Shown here in pieces: positions 1-6,901 of a stretch of 11,937 nucleotides of DNA. Both the position numbers and the translations under genes were made by a program. Within the stretch, counting starts at the first letter, position 1; each line of letters opens with the position of its first letter. The notes under the pieces are model-generated. The model did no database searches. It worked only from the letters and a program-made list of their open reading frames with translations, and was not told the origin of the DNA. Source of the stretch: Clostridium sp. (GTDB lineage: Bacteria > Bacillota_A > Clostridia > Lachnospirales > Lachnospiraceae); assembly GCA_023666975.1 (NCBI GenBank), contig JAMPAW010000107.1, forward strand, positions 1 to 11,937, given 5' to 3'.

Positions 1-35
1 GCATGGTCTAAATAAATAAATCGTTTTTCCTCCAT
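1..35 (-). CDS. nifS: Cysteine desulfurase NifS/IscS, N-terminal fragment (cut by window edge)
   Basis: Only the first 11 codons and part of the twelfth are inside the window. The ATG at 35-33 reads MEEKRFIYLDHA, and the segment IYLDHA is the usual start of NifS/IscS-type, PLP-dependent cysteine desulfurases (typically followed by ATT). A GAGGAA ribosome-binding site lies at 43-48, seven bases from the ATG. The gene starts 27 bases after the stop of the IscR-like regulator, so the two are almost certainly co-transcribed. In the family the enzyme removes sulfur from L-cysteine for Fe-S cluster and tRNA thiolation pathways. In Clostridia the usual order is iscR-nifS-nifU-mnmA, and the rest would lie beyond the left edge. 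The identification rests on a short peptide plus context, but the two agree well. Confidence 0.8.
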   Translation of the reverse strand, partial: MEEKRFIYLDH

Positions 36-62
36 TTCAAATTCCTCTTTTCCTAAAATCTG

Positions 63-521
63 TTATATATCACAATTTACGCCGGCACAATCCGATTGCA
101 GGCGCATTTTACGGTTATCCTCAGCCAGCTCGTTGAGGTATATGGAATCCACGACATTCTGAATACTGTCGTCTATCCGCTTCCAGACAGTTTTCGTCAC
201 GCAGTTTTCACTGCCGGAACAGCCGTCCTCGCCTCTGATTCCGGTACAATTTACCGGTGAAAGGTCTCCCTCCAAAGCCCGCAGGATATCTCCGACGCTG
301 ATCGTACCGCTTTCCCTCGCCAGCACATAGCCCCCCTGAGCCCCCCGGATACTGGTAATCAGTCCCGCTTTTTTCAATTTTGCCATCAGCTGCTCCAGAT
401 AGCTGTCCGAAATAGACTGCCTGGCAGCAATATTGGCTATGGACTGCGGCACCTCCTCGGAATAGTCCGCAAGGTCAATCATCGCCCGCAGACCGTATCT
501 TCCTTTGGTAGATAATTTCAT
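63..521 (-). CDS. iscR: Rrf2-family Fe-S-responsive repressor, IscR-like
   Basis: This is a 152-residue winged-helix regulator. The N-terminus MKLSTKGRYGLRAM and the recognition helix/wing around residues 38-68 (SDSYLEQLMAKLKKAGLI, then RGAQGGY) are typical of Rrf2 proteins. Three cysteines at 92, 101 and 107 occupy the loop that holds the [2Fe-2S] cluster in IscR, unlike CymR, which lacks them. Two more cysteines sit in the C-terminal tail (145 and 150). I start it at the ATG at 521-519, which has a GAGGTGA ribosome-binding site at 527-533. An in-frame ATG at 563 sits at the predicted transcription start and would place coding sequence over the operator, so it is unlikely. The family represses its own Fe-S biogenesis operon when clusters are plentiful. 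The adjacent nifS start supports that role; the exact signal is inferred. Confidence 0.9.
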   Translation of the reverse strand: MKLSTKGRYGLRAMIDLADYSEEVPQSIANIAARQSISDSYLEQLMAKLKKAGLITSIRGAQGGYVLARESGTISVGDILRALEGDLSPVNCTGIRGEDGCSGSENCVTKTVWKRIDDSIQNVVDSIYLNELAEDNRKMRLQSDCAGVNCDI

Positions 522-534
522 ATATGTCACCTCA

Positions 535-558
535 ATTCCCACTAAATTAGTCGGATAT
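535..558. promoter_or_regulatory. Probable IscR/Rrf2 operator in the iscR leader
   Basis: A near-perfect palindrome with core CCCACTAAATTAGTCGG on the plus strand has 8-base arms around one central base and one mismatch, flanked by ATT and ATAT. It lies between the predicted transcription start (about 561) and the iscR ribosome-binding site, where a bound repressor would block elongation or initiation. The general form, pyrimidine-rich ACTAA against TTAGT with purine-rich flanks, fits what I know of Rrf2-type operators in Firmicutes. Assignment to this IscR is inference from its position. Confidence 0.55.
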
Positions 559-560
559 CT

Positions 561-579
561 CACTGCTAATATAGCAGTG
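561..579. repeat. Perfect inverted repeat covering the -10 box of iscR
   Basis: CACTGCTA-ATA-TAGCAGTG has two perfect 8-base arms and a 3-base centre. The -10 hexamer of the iscR promoter (568-573) lies in its middle. A symmetric site here would be an effective repressor operator. Its sequence differs from the Rrf2-like palindrome about 24 bases away, so it may serve a second regulator, or the two may act as a paired site. No poly-T tract follows in either direction, so it is not a terminator. Confidence 0.5.
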
Positions 580-596
580 TTTCCCTATTCTGTCAA
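568..596 (-). promoter_or_regulatory. Sigma-A promoter of the iscR-nifS operon
   Basis: On the minus strand TTGACA (596-591) is followed by a 17-base spacer and TATATT (573-568). This is one mismatch from full consensus with ideal spacing. The predicted start of transcription is near 561, about 40 bases ahead of the iscR ATG at 521. Confidence 0.8.
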
Positions 597-662
597 GTAG
601 ATGTTTCACTGACATAATACGGCCGGCATCAACATATATATAGTCCATGAAAATAAAAACGG

Positions 663-2234
663 ATGCAAATTATGAAGATTACATCGATATGGTACCGGCT
701 CAGACAAACGGTCTCTCAAAATCTGGTCATTAAAGGAACACTAATTCTCACCACTGCAGGATTTCTGACGCGCATTATCGGCTTTTATAATAGAATATTC
801 CTTGCCGGTTTAATCGGTGCGGCACAAATGGGAATCTATCAGTTGATTTTCCCTCTCTATATGGTTGCTTTCTCCTTTACCACCTGCGGAAACGAGCTGG
901 CATTGACCAAGCTGGTATCTTCCTATGCAAGCCGTGGTGATACGGCAACCGCCAAAGCATTTTTCAAAGTCTGTTTTTTGATTAACCTGCTATCCGGGCT
1001 TTTTGTCAGTGTCCTCATACATCAAAACGCCGCCTGGCTGTGTACGCACGTGCTCAATGCACCAGAATGCACGGTATGCCTGAAAACCATTTGCTTCGGT
1101 ATTCCTTTTATGTCGATGAAAGGCGCAATTCACGGCTATTTTTTAGGACTGGAAAAGTCCGAAGTGCACGGTATATCCGACCTGTTGGAACAGACCGCCA
1201 AAGTTTACGGACTGTATCTTCTTGCCACCTATATCTGTGTCCGCAATGAATATGATGCCTCTTTTGCCGTATGGGGAATCGTTATCGGTGAAGTCGTCGC
1301 CTTTATCTATTCCGTTGCCGCTCTTGAGATACACTTCCGCAAAAGCACAAGTTGTCCCGCCCGCCCGCTTTTTCTTCATCAGATACTGCGGCTTTTCCTG
1401 AAAGATTCCGTTCCGCTTACCACTAACCGTCTCGCCCTGACGGTACTGCAGAGTATAGAATCCATTATGATTCCCACGGTATTGCTTTTGTATTATAATG
1501 ATTCCACAAAAAGCCTCGCCACCTTCGGCGTCTTTTCCGGAATGGCCTTTCCGTTTATTATGTTCCCGTCCACGATAACCAATTCACTGTCCACCATGCT
1601 TCTTCCGGCAGTGTCCTCCGCAAATTCCACATTAAACAACGGTTATCTGTCCCGGCTTTGCGAAAAAAGCCTGCATTTCTGCCTGCTAATTGGTATGTTT
1701 TCCACTGTGACCTTTTATATTTTCGGCTCGGAGATTGGTGAGGTTTTCTTCCAAAATAAAGAAGCCGGTATCTATCTGTACCAGCTTTCTTTCCTGTGTC
1801 CTTTAATCTATCTCGCCACCACTCTGGCAAGTATTTTAAACGGTATGGGGTTTGCCGCCCACAATCTGTTTCTTACGGTAATTGCTACCATTATCCGTAT
1901 CAGCTTCATCAAACTGCTGATTCCGCAAATCGGCATAACCGGCTATATTGCCGGCATGTTCACCAGTTACCTGTTTCTGACTCTCGCCTGTCTTGGAAAA
2001 CTGGAAAAAATGATCGCCATCCGGCTTCATTTTCTCGAAAGTGTTTTTGTGCCCGGCTGTGTATTTACCGCACTAGGCGCAGCCGCTTTCTTCGGCTACC
2101 GGTATATCGTTCACGCACTTACCGGTAAACTCCCGGTTATCGTGATCCTGTTAGGCGTAATTGCACTCTACGGTATCGCCGGCTTTGTCCCCTTCCTGAT
2201 TGCCTCCTGCAAAGCTCCTCAGAAATCCCGTTAA
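663..2234 (+). CDS. SpoVB/MurJ-superfamily oligosaccharide or lipid flippase
   Basis: This polytopic membrane protein of 523 residues is about the length of Bacillus SpoVB (518). Many hydrophobic segments spread over the whole chain suggest roughly 12-14 TM helices. The first segment, GFLTRIIGFYNRIFLAGLIG, followed by an MGIYQLIFPLY-like stretch, is the characteristic start of SpoVB-like polysaccharide biosynthesis proteins of the MOP exporter superfamily. Such proteins move lipid-linked glycans across the cytoplasmic membrane, and some are needed for spore cortex formation; the substrate cannot be read from sequence. It is the only plus-strand gene. No strong ribosome-binding site precedes ATG 663; ATG 672 has a weak GGAT seven bases upstream, so the start could be nine bases later. 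Its stop lies 3 bases from the stop of the convergent operon, with no terminator between them. Confidence 0.85.
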   Translation: MQIMKITSIWYRLRQTVSQNLVIKGTLILTTAGFLTRIIGFYNRIFLAGLIGAAQMGIYQLIFPLYMVAFSFTTCGNELALTKLVSSYASRGDTATAKAFFKVCFLINLLSGLFVSVLIHQNAAWLCTHVLNAPECTVCLKTICFGIPFMSMKGAIHGYFLGLEKSEVHGISDLLEQTAKVYGLYLLATYICVRNEYDASFAVWGIVIGEVVAFIYSVAALEIHFRKSTSCPARPLFLHQILRLFLKDSVPLTTNRLALTVLQSIESIMIPTVLLLYYNDSTKSLATFGVFSGMAFPFIMFPSTITNSLSTMLLPAVSSANSTLNNGYLSRLCEKSLHFCLLIGMFSTVTFYIFGSEIGEVFFQNKEAGIYLYQLSFLCPLIYLATTLASILNGMGFAAHNLFLTVIATIIRISFIKLLIPQIGITGYIAGMFTSYLFLTLACLGKLEKMIAIRLHFLESVFVPGCVFTALGAAAFFGYRYIVHALTGKLPVIVILLGVIALYGIAGFVPFLIASCKAPQKSR

Positions 2235-2237
2235 TCC

Positions 2238-3392
2238 TTATACTTTGAATTTCGTTACCTGTTCCTTATGGCTGTTGGCAATCTCATTCTGATAATCCGA
2301 GGTAATGCCAATCTGCTCCAAATACATTGCCACACCGCTCAGTTCTGAACGTGTCTGCTGCATATTCTCCCTTGCCCCTTTGGATTTTTTAAGAATTTTG
2401 TTCAGTTTGCCAACAATTTCTTCGTCCAACGAACGGTTCTCTAAAATCTCTTTGACCGTAGTGTCCAGTTCGTCAATCATTTTCCCAAACTGCAGCACTT
2501 CTACATTGATGTTCTCTATGCGCTGGCCCGACTTCCGTACAGCCATGGAAACTTCTTCTCCTGTATCGCTGAGCGTAGCCGATTCATCAATAATCTTCTC
2601 CAAAAGCTCCCGCATCATAAACTGCGATTCGTTTAACGCTTCCATGGTAATGCCGAACTCATCATTTGCGACACTCTGAATATCGTCCGATACATCATAT
2701 TCCGCAATACGCTTGGCCAGCCGCTGTATTGCCGCCAGCTTATCCGTAAAATAATTGCTCATAAAACCGGCAACAATAGCCGCAACAATCACTGCCAGCG
2801 CAATGATTATCGTAATAATCCAGATAATATTTTTGTATATCCGGTAATTTCCAATATTTTTGCTGTAAGCATTGTTGGTTGACAATTCCACTATCGCATC
2901 AATCAATTCATAAGTACATGCCTTTGCCGGCATCAACTGCTGCTCGTAGGCCGCCACCGCCATCTCTTCATTGTTCTGCAGTATGTAATCAGTAATGGAC
3001 GCAATATGCTTATCAAAGGTCAATATGCTCAAGCGGCACTGATTATACCGTCTGAGTTCCAAATCAGTCACCTCAAGTCCGTCATACTGCTTCATCAAAT
3101 CGCTGTTCTCGCTTTGCAGCTTTTCAATTTCCTCTATATACGTTTCACCATTTTCCTTACCCAGCAGACTCATCATACCGATCACACATTGGTCAATCTG
3201 CTTGACATTCTGGTTAATGGACTTTAATATCTCTACCGATTTGAGATTGTTTTCATAAATCTCATTACCGTTGGTATACACTTCCCTCAAACTGTATATT
3301 CCGGCTATCCCCACTGCCAGAATAAGTAAAACGATACCCAAATAGCTGAACTGAAGTTTTCTTCGTATACTCATTCCTGTTTTTTTATCCAT
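2238..3392 (-). CDS. MCP-like membrane sensor with HAMP domain but no chemotaxis signalling tip
   Basis: This protein of 384 residues has TM1 at about 15-35, a helical extracellular region at 36-185 resembling four-helix-bundle MCP sensor domains, TM2 at about 188-212, a HAMP-like segment at about 213-262 (with DVSDD...NDEFG), and long coiled-coil helices at 260-384. The helices after HAMP resemble the first arm of an MCP cytoplasmic bundle, and the last residues, EQVTKFKV, look like a normal MCP C-terminus. The conserved hairpin tip (QTNLLALNAAIEAARAGE type) that contacts CheA/CheW is absent, and the chain is about 200 residues too short for a full MCP. It starts at the ATG at 3392 with GGAGG seven bases upstream. 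It is the last gene of the c-di-GMP operon, 15 bases after the binding lipoprotein. Likely role (inference): relays binding-protein occupancy by helix contacts rather than through CheA. Confidence 0.75.
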   Translation of the reverse strand: MDKKTGMSIRRKLQFSYLGIVLLILAVGIAGIYSLREVYTNGNEIYENNLKSVEILKSINQNVKQIDQCVIGMMSLLGKENGETYIEEIEKLQSENSDLMKQYDGLEVTDLELRRYNQCRLSILTFDKHIASITDYILQNNEEMAVAAYEQQLMPAKACTYELIDAIVELSTNNAYSKNIGNYRIYKNIIWIITIIIALAVIVAAIVAGFMSNYFTDKLAAIQRLAKRIAEYDVSDDIQSVANDEFGITMEALNESQFMMRELLEKIIDESATLSDTGEEVSMAVRKSGQRIENINVEVLQFGKMIDELDTTVKEILENRSLDEEIVGKLNKILKKSKGARENMQQTRSELSGVAMYLEQIGITSDYQNEIANSHKEQVTKFKV

Positions 3393-3407
3393 AATGCCGC
3401 CTCCACT

Positions 3408-4415
3408 CTACTGCGATTTTTTACCCAGCGGATAAAGCAACCATTGTGTGTCCTCATCATAGAGATTATCACCATTTACATAGGTTGCACCGGTATCAAT
3501 TTTTTCCTCAATGGTTTTTCCATCTAATACTTTTTTCAAATTACGCACACCGAGATAACCCATATTATAAGGATTCTGCACCATCATGCCATTAATCACC
3601 CCATCTGAGAGATAAGCAATCTCATCATCTGACGAGTCAAATCCGATGACAATAATCTGATCCTGAAGGTTCTTTTCTTTGACGGCAGCGGCAATACCCA
3701 CGGCAGCGCCTTCATTTATGCCGTAAAAGCAGCGCAAATCCGGATATTTATTCATAAAATCCAATGCCTGTTCCTTAGCGATTTCCGGGTCTCCGTTACA
3801 GGCTGTGTCACCCACAATCTCTATCTTGCCATTATATTGGGAATTCATCTCATCGACAAAGCCTTTTGTCCGCTCTATTGCCGTCTGTGCGTCCATTACA
3901 TGCCTTATCACTGCGACCTTGCCTTTTCCGCCCATCAAATCGGCCGCATTTCTCGCCGCAATAGCACCTGCGCTTTCATTACTGGTACCGATCGTCGCCA
4001 CCCGTACCGGCGAGGTGATATCCGAATCCAAGGTAAGGACAGGAATCCCTCTGCCAACAGCCTCTTCCACTACTTCATTCAGACGCTCGGTATCCAGCGG
4101 TGCCAGTACAATCGCATCCGCACCGTCCTCAATCACCCTCTTCATCATTTCAATCTGCACATCAATCTGCGATTCATCGTCAGGTGCCTCAAAAGTTACC
4201 CGGATATCCATCTCCTCGCCGGCATCCATCGCACCCTGTTCCACGGTCTTCCAAAATTCATGCTGTGCGCCTTTACAGATTACTGCAATATACGGTCTGT
4301 CGTCATCATTTTGCTCCTTAGCCTGTCCACAGCCCGTCATCAATCCCATGAAAATAACTGCAAATACGGCAAATCCTCTTTTTATTATATCAGGCATTTT
4401 GTAGTAATTTTTCAA
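3408..4415 (-). CDS. Sugar-binding-type periplasmic-binding lipoprotein (RbsB/Peripla_BP_4-like)
   Basis: This protein of 335 residues has a lysine/arginine-containing N-terminus, a hydrophobic segment (about 14-26) and a lipobox-like MTGC with Cys29, so it is predicted to be anchored outside the membrane. The mature part is a type I periplasmic-binding fold. IAVICKGAQHEFWKTVEQGA opens lobe 1, ADAIVLAPLD, GIPVLTLDSD and the later IVIGFDSSD strands are typical of RbsB-like proteins, and a VQNPYNMGYLGV segment resembles the late loop seen in sugar binders. The start codon is TTG at 4415, supported by GGAGGAGGG at 4421-4429 with a 5-base spacer; the ATG 18 bases further in has no suitable site. 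The start lies inside the preceding EAL gene (26-base overlap). No ABC permease or ATPase is nearby, so sensing fits better than transport. The ligand is unknown. Confidence 0.85.
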   Translation of the reverse strand: MKNYYKMPDIIKRGFAVFAVIFMGLMTGCGQAKEQNDDDRPYIAVICKGAQHEFWKTVEQGAMDAGEEMDIRVTFEAPDDESQIDVQIEMMKRVIEDGADAIVLAPLDTERLNEVVEEAVGRGIPVLTLDSDITSPVRVATIGTSNESAGAIAARNAADLMGGKGKVAVIRHVMDAQTAIERTKGFVDEMNSQYNGKIEIVGDTACNGDPEIAKEQALDFMNKYPDLRCFYGINEGAAVGIAAAVKEKNLQDQIIVIGFDSSDDEIAYLSDGVINGMMVQNPYNMGYLGVRNLKKVLDGKTIEEKIDTGATYVNGDNLYDEDTQWLLYPLGKKSQ

Positions 4416-6318
4416 GATATCCCTCCTCCAAACAGTCGATCAGTTTTTCTTTTGGCACGGGCTTGGAAAAATAATAGCCCTGTAAATAATCTGCTCCCAT
4501 GGCAGTAACCGTTTCCGCCATTTCCAAATCTTCAATGCCCTCTGTGACGATCTTTAAATTGATATCCCTGAACATGGATATCGTATTTTCCAGCACCATG
4601 CGGGAAGTCACTTTCTTCATCGCCGCCCAGACTACATATTTATCAATCTTAACAATAGAAAACGGCAGATCAACTAAATAGTTGATGTTGGAATAACCGG
4701 AGCCGTAATCGTCCAGTGAAAATGTAACGTCCATTAGGGATATTCTCGCCATGTTACGGATCAGCCGCTCTTCCGAATATGCGGCAGCACTCTCCGTAAT
4801 CTCAAGGTTAATCATCTCCGGCGGAACATTATATTTCTCCAGCACGCCCTGAATATCCTTGTAAATGTTCTCCTGCATACACTGGACAACAGAGAGATTC
4901 ACTTCCACAAAGTCGATACCTTTACTCTTCAAATTATACTGCTTGATAAACCGGCAGACCTCCTCAAGCACAAGAATCCCAATCTGTACGACCGTACCGT
5001 TTTGCTCGGCAATACGGATAAATTCTTCTGGAGAGACATACCCGTAATTCGGCACATTCAGTCTTGCCAAAGCCTCCATGGAATGAAACCGGCGATTCTT
5101 CGTATCATAAATCGGCTGGTAATGCACTTCAAACTGCCCTGCTTCAATCGATGCCATCATCGCCTGCTCGATAGCCTTACGTCTTACAATCTTGTCACCG
5201 GCCGTTTCATCGACCTCGAAATAACTGTTCACGCCGACTGCCTTGGTCTCACTGACGGCATACTCAATCGCCTGAATTAAGTCTTCGGCACTGTGATGAA
5301 TCGTATGCAAAAGGCAGATGCAGGCAGAGAGCTCAACATCCATATCATGCAGGTTCCACGGCTTCCGGATAATCCGCCGTATACGGTCTAACTCCTTGCT
5401 TCCCTCTGTCTTTTCCTCTAACGTGATAGCAAAAGTGTCTCCTCCAAAACGAAAGACTTTTTCTCTGGAATATTCCTTTTGCAGGCTATTGACCAGCATG
5501 CGCATGAGTTCATCGCCGCCCTCCATGCCATAGACCTCATTGATAATCTTGAAGTTATCCAGCGCAATGATAAAAATCTGCTCTAACACATTCTGCTCTT
5601 CCGCCTCCCTGATATGAAGGAGAAATGCTGTCCTGTTCAGTGCTCCTGTCGTGGTGTCCAGATAATCCGTTACATTTTCACTGGTCAGATACATGACAAA
5701 TACGGACGCAGCCGTCCCGACACCGGACAGCATATACCTTGGAATCAGGTATTGTATTGCCGTAGGCAGAATTGCCACAATCACCATGCAGCATATATTT
5801 ATCGTCAGGTTTCTTTTTAGCTTTTTTCTGCACACTATGGCATAAATTATCGTGAAGACAGAACAGAACGCAGCATTGATATACAAAAAAACATGCAGGC
5901 TGCCATGATGATAACCCTCGCTGTCAAAGTAGAAAACATACTTCGTCCATACACTGGAAATCGTGAGCAGCACACCGATATAAGCCGGCAGGCACACCAG
6001 CCACACCCAGTCAGTCCGGGTACCTGCGATCCGATGCACCTTAAAGCATACATAAAATACGAATACGGTAGGAATCATAAACTGCACGGACAAAAATACC
6101 GTGTTCAACAGATAATTTGCCCAGAGCGGGACATCGCTGTAATATACGACTGTGTAACAAGTAATTACATCCAGACATACATTGACAAAGCATACTGCCA
6201 GATATATCCGGAACATGCTTGACTGAAAAGACTCCATTATCCCTTTACTGGATGCAATTATCATCAAAAGCACGAGAAAGAGGATCGAACAAATCTCGTA
6301 ATCTACATTATAATACAT
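4390..6318 (-). CDS. 7TM membrane protein with degenerate GGDEF and intact EAL domain (probable c-di-GMP phosphodiesterase)
   Basis: This protein has 642 residues from the ATG at 6318 (GGGGAG site at 6328-6333). Residues 1-212 hold about seven hydrophobic segments. GGDEF domain, about 215-370: the signature is R-F-G-G-D-T-F (290-296), with Thr at the fourth motif position; the DxD of the metal site reads A252-L-D254; and no RxxD inhibitory site is seen. Diguanylate cyclase activity is therefore unlikely. EAL domain, about 380-635: E415-A-L, N474, E506, D536-D537, K557, E593 and Q613 all match the metal-binding and catalytic positions of active phosphodiesterases, in motifs MEALARL, LEITES, DDYGSG, VKIDK, TEGIED and QGYYFSKP. 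It should hydrolyse c-di-GMP to pGpG at the membrane, perhaps with the GGDEF part acting as a GTP sensor (known for some hybrids, inferred here). First gene of a three-gene operon. An in-frame upstream start at 6402 would lie in the -35 box and is rejected. Confidence 0.88.
   Translation of the reverse strand: MYYNVDYEICSILFLVLLMIIASSKGIMESFQSSMFRIYLAVCFVNVCLDVITCYTVVYYSDVPLWANYLLNTVFLSVQFMIPTVFVFYVCFKVHRIAGTRTDWVWLVCLPAYIGVLLTISSVWTKYVFYFDSEGYHHGSLHVFLYINAAFCSVFTIIYAIVCRKKLKRNLTINICCMVIVAILPTAIQYLIPRYMLSGVGTAASVFVMYLTSENVTDYLDTTTGALNRTAFLLHIREAEEQNVLEQIFIIALDNFKIINEVYGMEGGDELMRMLVNSLQKEYSREKVFRFGGDTFAITLEEKTEGSKELDRIRRIIRKPWNLHDMDVELSACICLLHTIHHSAEDLIQAIEYAVSETKAVGVNSYFEVDETAGDKIVRRKAIEQAMMASIEAGQFEVHYQPIYDTKNRRFHSMEALARLNVPNYGYVSPEEFIRIAEQNGTVVQIGILVLEEVCRFIKQYNLKSKGIDFVEVNLSVVQCMQENIYKDIQGVLEKYNVPPEMINLEITESAAAYSEERLIRNMARISLMDVTFSLDDYGSGYSNINYLVDLPFSIVKIDKYVVWAAMKKVTSRMVLENTISMFRDINLKIVTEGIEDLEMAETVTAMGADYLQGYYFSKPVPKEKLIDCLEEGYLEKLLQNA
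4421..4429 (-). promoter_or_regulatory. Strong Shine-Dalgarno deciding a TTG start
   Basis: GGAGGAGGG on the minus strand lies 5 bases ahead of the TTG at 4415-4413, inside the 3' end of the GGDEF-EAL gene. It is the best-matched ribosome-binding site in the operon. It selects TTG over the in-frame ATG at 4397, which would be 23 bases away. Confidence 0.7.
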
Positions 6319-6373
6319 ATAAACAATCTCCCCAAAATTCCTAATGTGATAGAAATTTACAAATATACAGTTT

Positions 6374-6402
6374 ATTATAATTTTTACAGGGCAATTTGTC
6401 AA
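6374..6402 (-). promoter_or_regulatory. Perfect-consensus sigma-A promoter of the c-di-GMP operon
   Basis: TTGACA (6402-6397), a spacer of exactly 17 bases and TATAAT (6379-6374) on the minus strand match the housekeeping consensus at all 12 positions. Transcription should begin near 6367, giving a leader of about 49 bases before the ATG at 6318. Upstream sequence is AT-rich. No operator palindrome is obvious. Confidence 0.85.
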
Positions 6403-6490
6403 TAATCGGAAAACATGGAGATTGCAAAATTGTAAAAGATTTCTGCCGGCTGCATTTTATAAAATATAATTTTCATATGATGTAACTGTG

Positions 6491-6901
6491 TTATAAACTC
6501 GTATCTTTCAGCTCAACTTTTATACAAAGGGAATCCGCATATTCAATAACTGTCTCAGCTAATTCCATTGCGGCATCTATATCCGCCTTAACAGCAACAA
6601 AATCATCTCGATATCTTGTTGAAGTTTCCCATTCATATAATGTAGATGCCAAATTCCTTAACTCTTTTTCAGCAGGACACACTGCACCCATTCTATTAAG
6701 AATATTAATATTAGCACGAATATCATGATTGGCAGCATATGAAACACCATTCATCTCTACAATGTACTTCAACGTTTTTTCAATAGCCTGTTGAAGATTA
6801 TAGCAACAGTCATCCACATAAGCGTCATCAATCCCCATTGCTGCATAATCATTTTGAGCATTCTTTAAATTTACTTTTGCTCTTGCAAGTAACTTACTCA
6901 T
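6491..6901 (-). CDS. HEPN-domain protein, partner of the MNT nucleotidyltransferase
   Basis: This all-helical protein of 136 residues is recognised by the HEPN pattern: an N-terminal helix LLARAKVNLKNAQNDY, then CYNLQQAIEKTLKYIVEMNG (33-52), then NHDIRANI (58-65), and a late WETSTRYRDDF (91-101), which matches the sRYp region of HEPN families. In MNT-HEPN toxin-antitoxin systems the HEPN protein is an RNase toxin that its partner silences by adenylylation. The Rx4-6H catalytic motif of well-studied HepT toxins is not evident here: the order is H59 then R62, plus R96 and R98. RNase activity is therefore uncertain. It begins at the ATG of an ATGA overlap with the upstream nucleotidyltransferase gene, giving translational coupling. 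The pair is clearly more AT-rich than metA and ligA, which suggests acquisition. Confidence 0.8.
   Translation of the reverse strand: MSKLLARAKVNLKNAQNDYAAMGIDDAYVDDCCYNLQQAIEKTLKYIVEMNGVSYAANHDIRANINILNRMGAVCPAEKELRNLASTLYEWETSTRYRDDFVAVKADIDAAMELAETVIEYADSLCIKVELKDTSL

Noticed and set aside
521..563. Longer iscR start at 563
   Set aside because: It would put the start codon at the predicted transcription start and coding sequence over the operator; the ATG at 521 has the proper ribosome-binding site and matches the family N-terminus.
597..662. Possible promoter for the flippase (CTGACA at 609-614 with AT-rich -10 near 633-640)
   Set aside because: The spacing is 18-20 bases and the -10 match is poor, so I do not list it as a feature.
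2180..2237. GCTTTG...CAAAGC inverted pair near the end of the flippase as a terminator for the opposing operon
   Set aside because: The six-base stem has a loop of about 22 bases and no T-run follows.
3805..4508. Long plus-strand open frames of about 200 residues opposite the binding lipoprotein
   Set aside because: They are antisense to a clear gene, overlap each other in different frames, lack ribosome-binding sites and show low-complexity Ser/Ile/His-rich translations typical of shadow frames.
6319..6402. 28-residue N-terminal extension of the GGDEF-EAL protein
   Set aside because: It begins inside the -35 hexamer of the promoter, so it cannot be on the main transcript.
6403..6490. AAAAT-TAT-ATTTT repeat after the HEPN gene as a terminator
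   Set aside because: The stem is only A/T pairs, with no GC core and no distinct T-tract after it.
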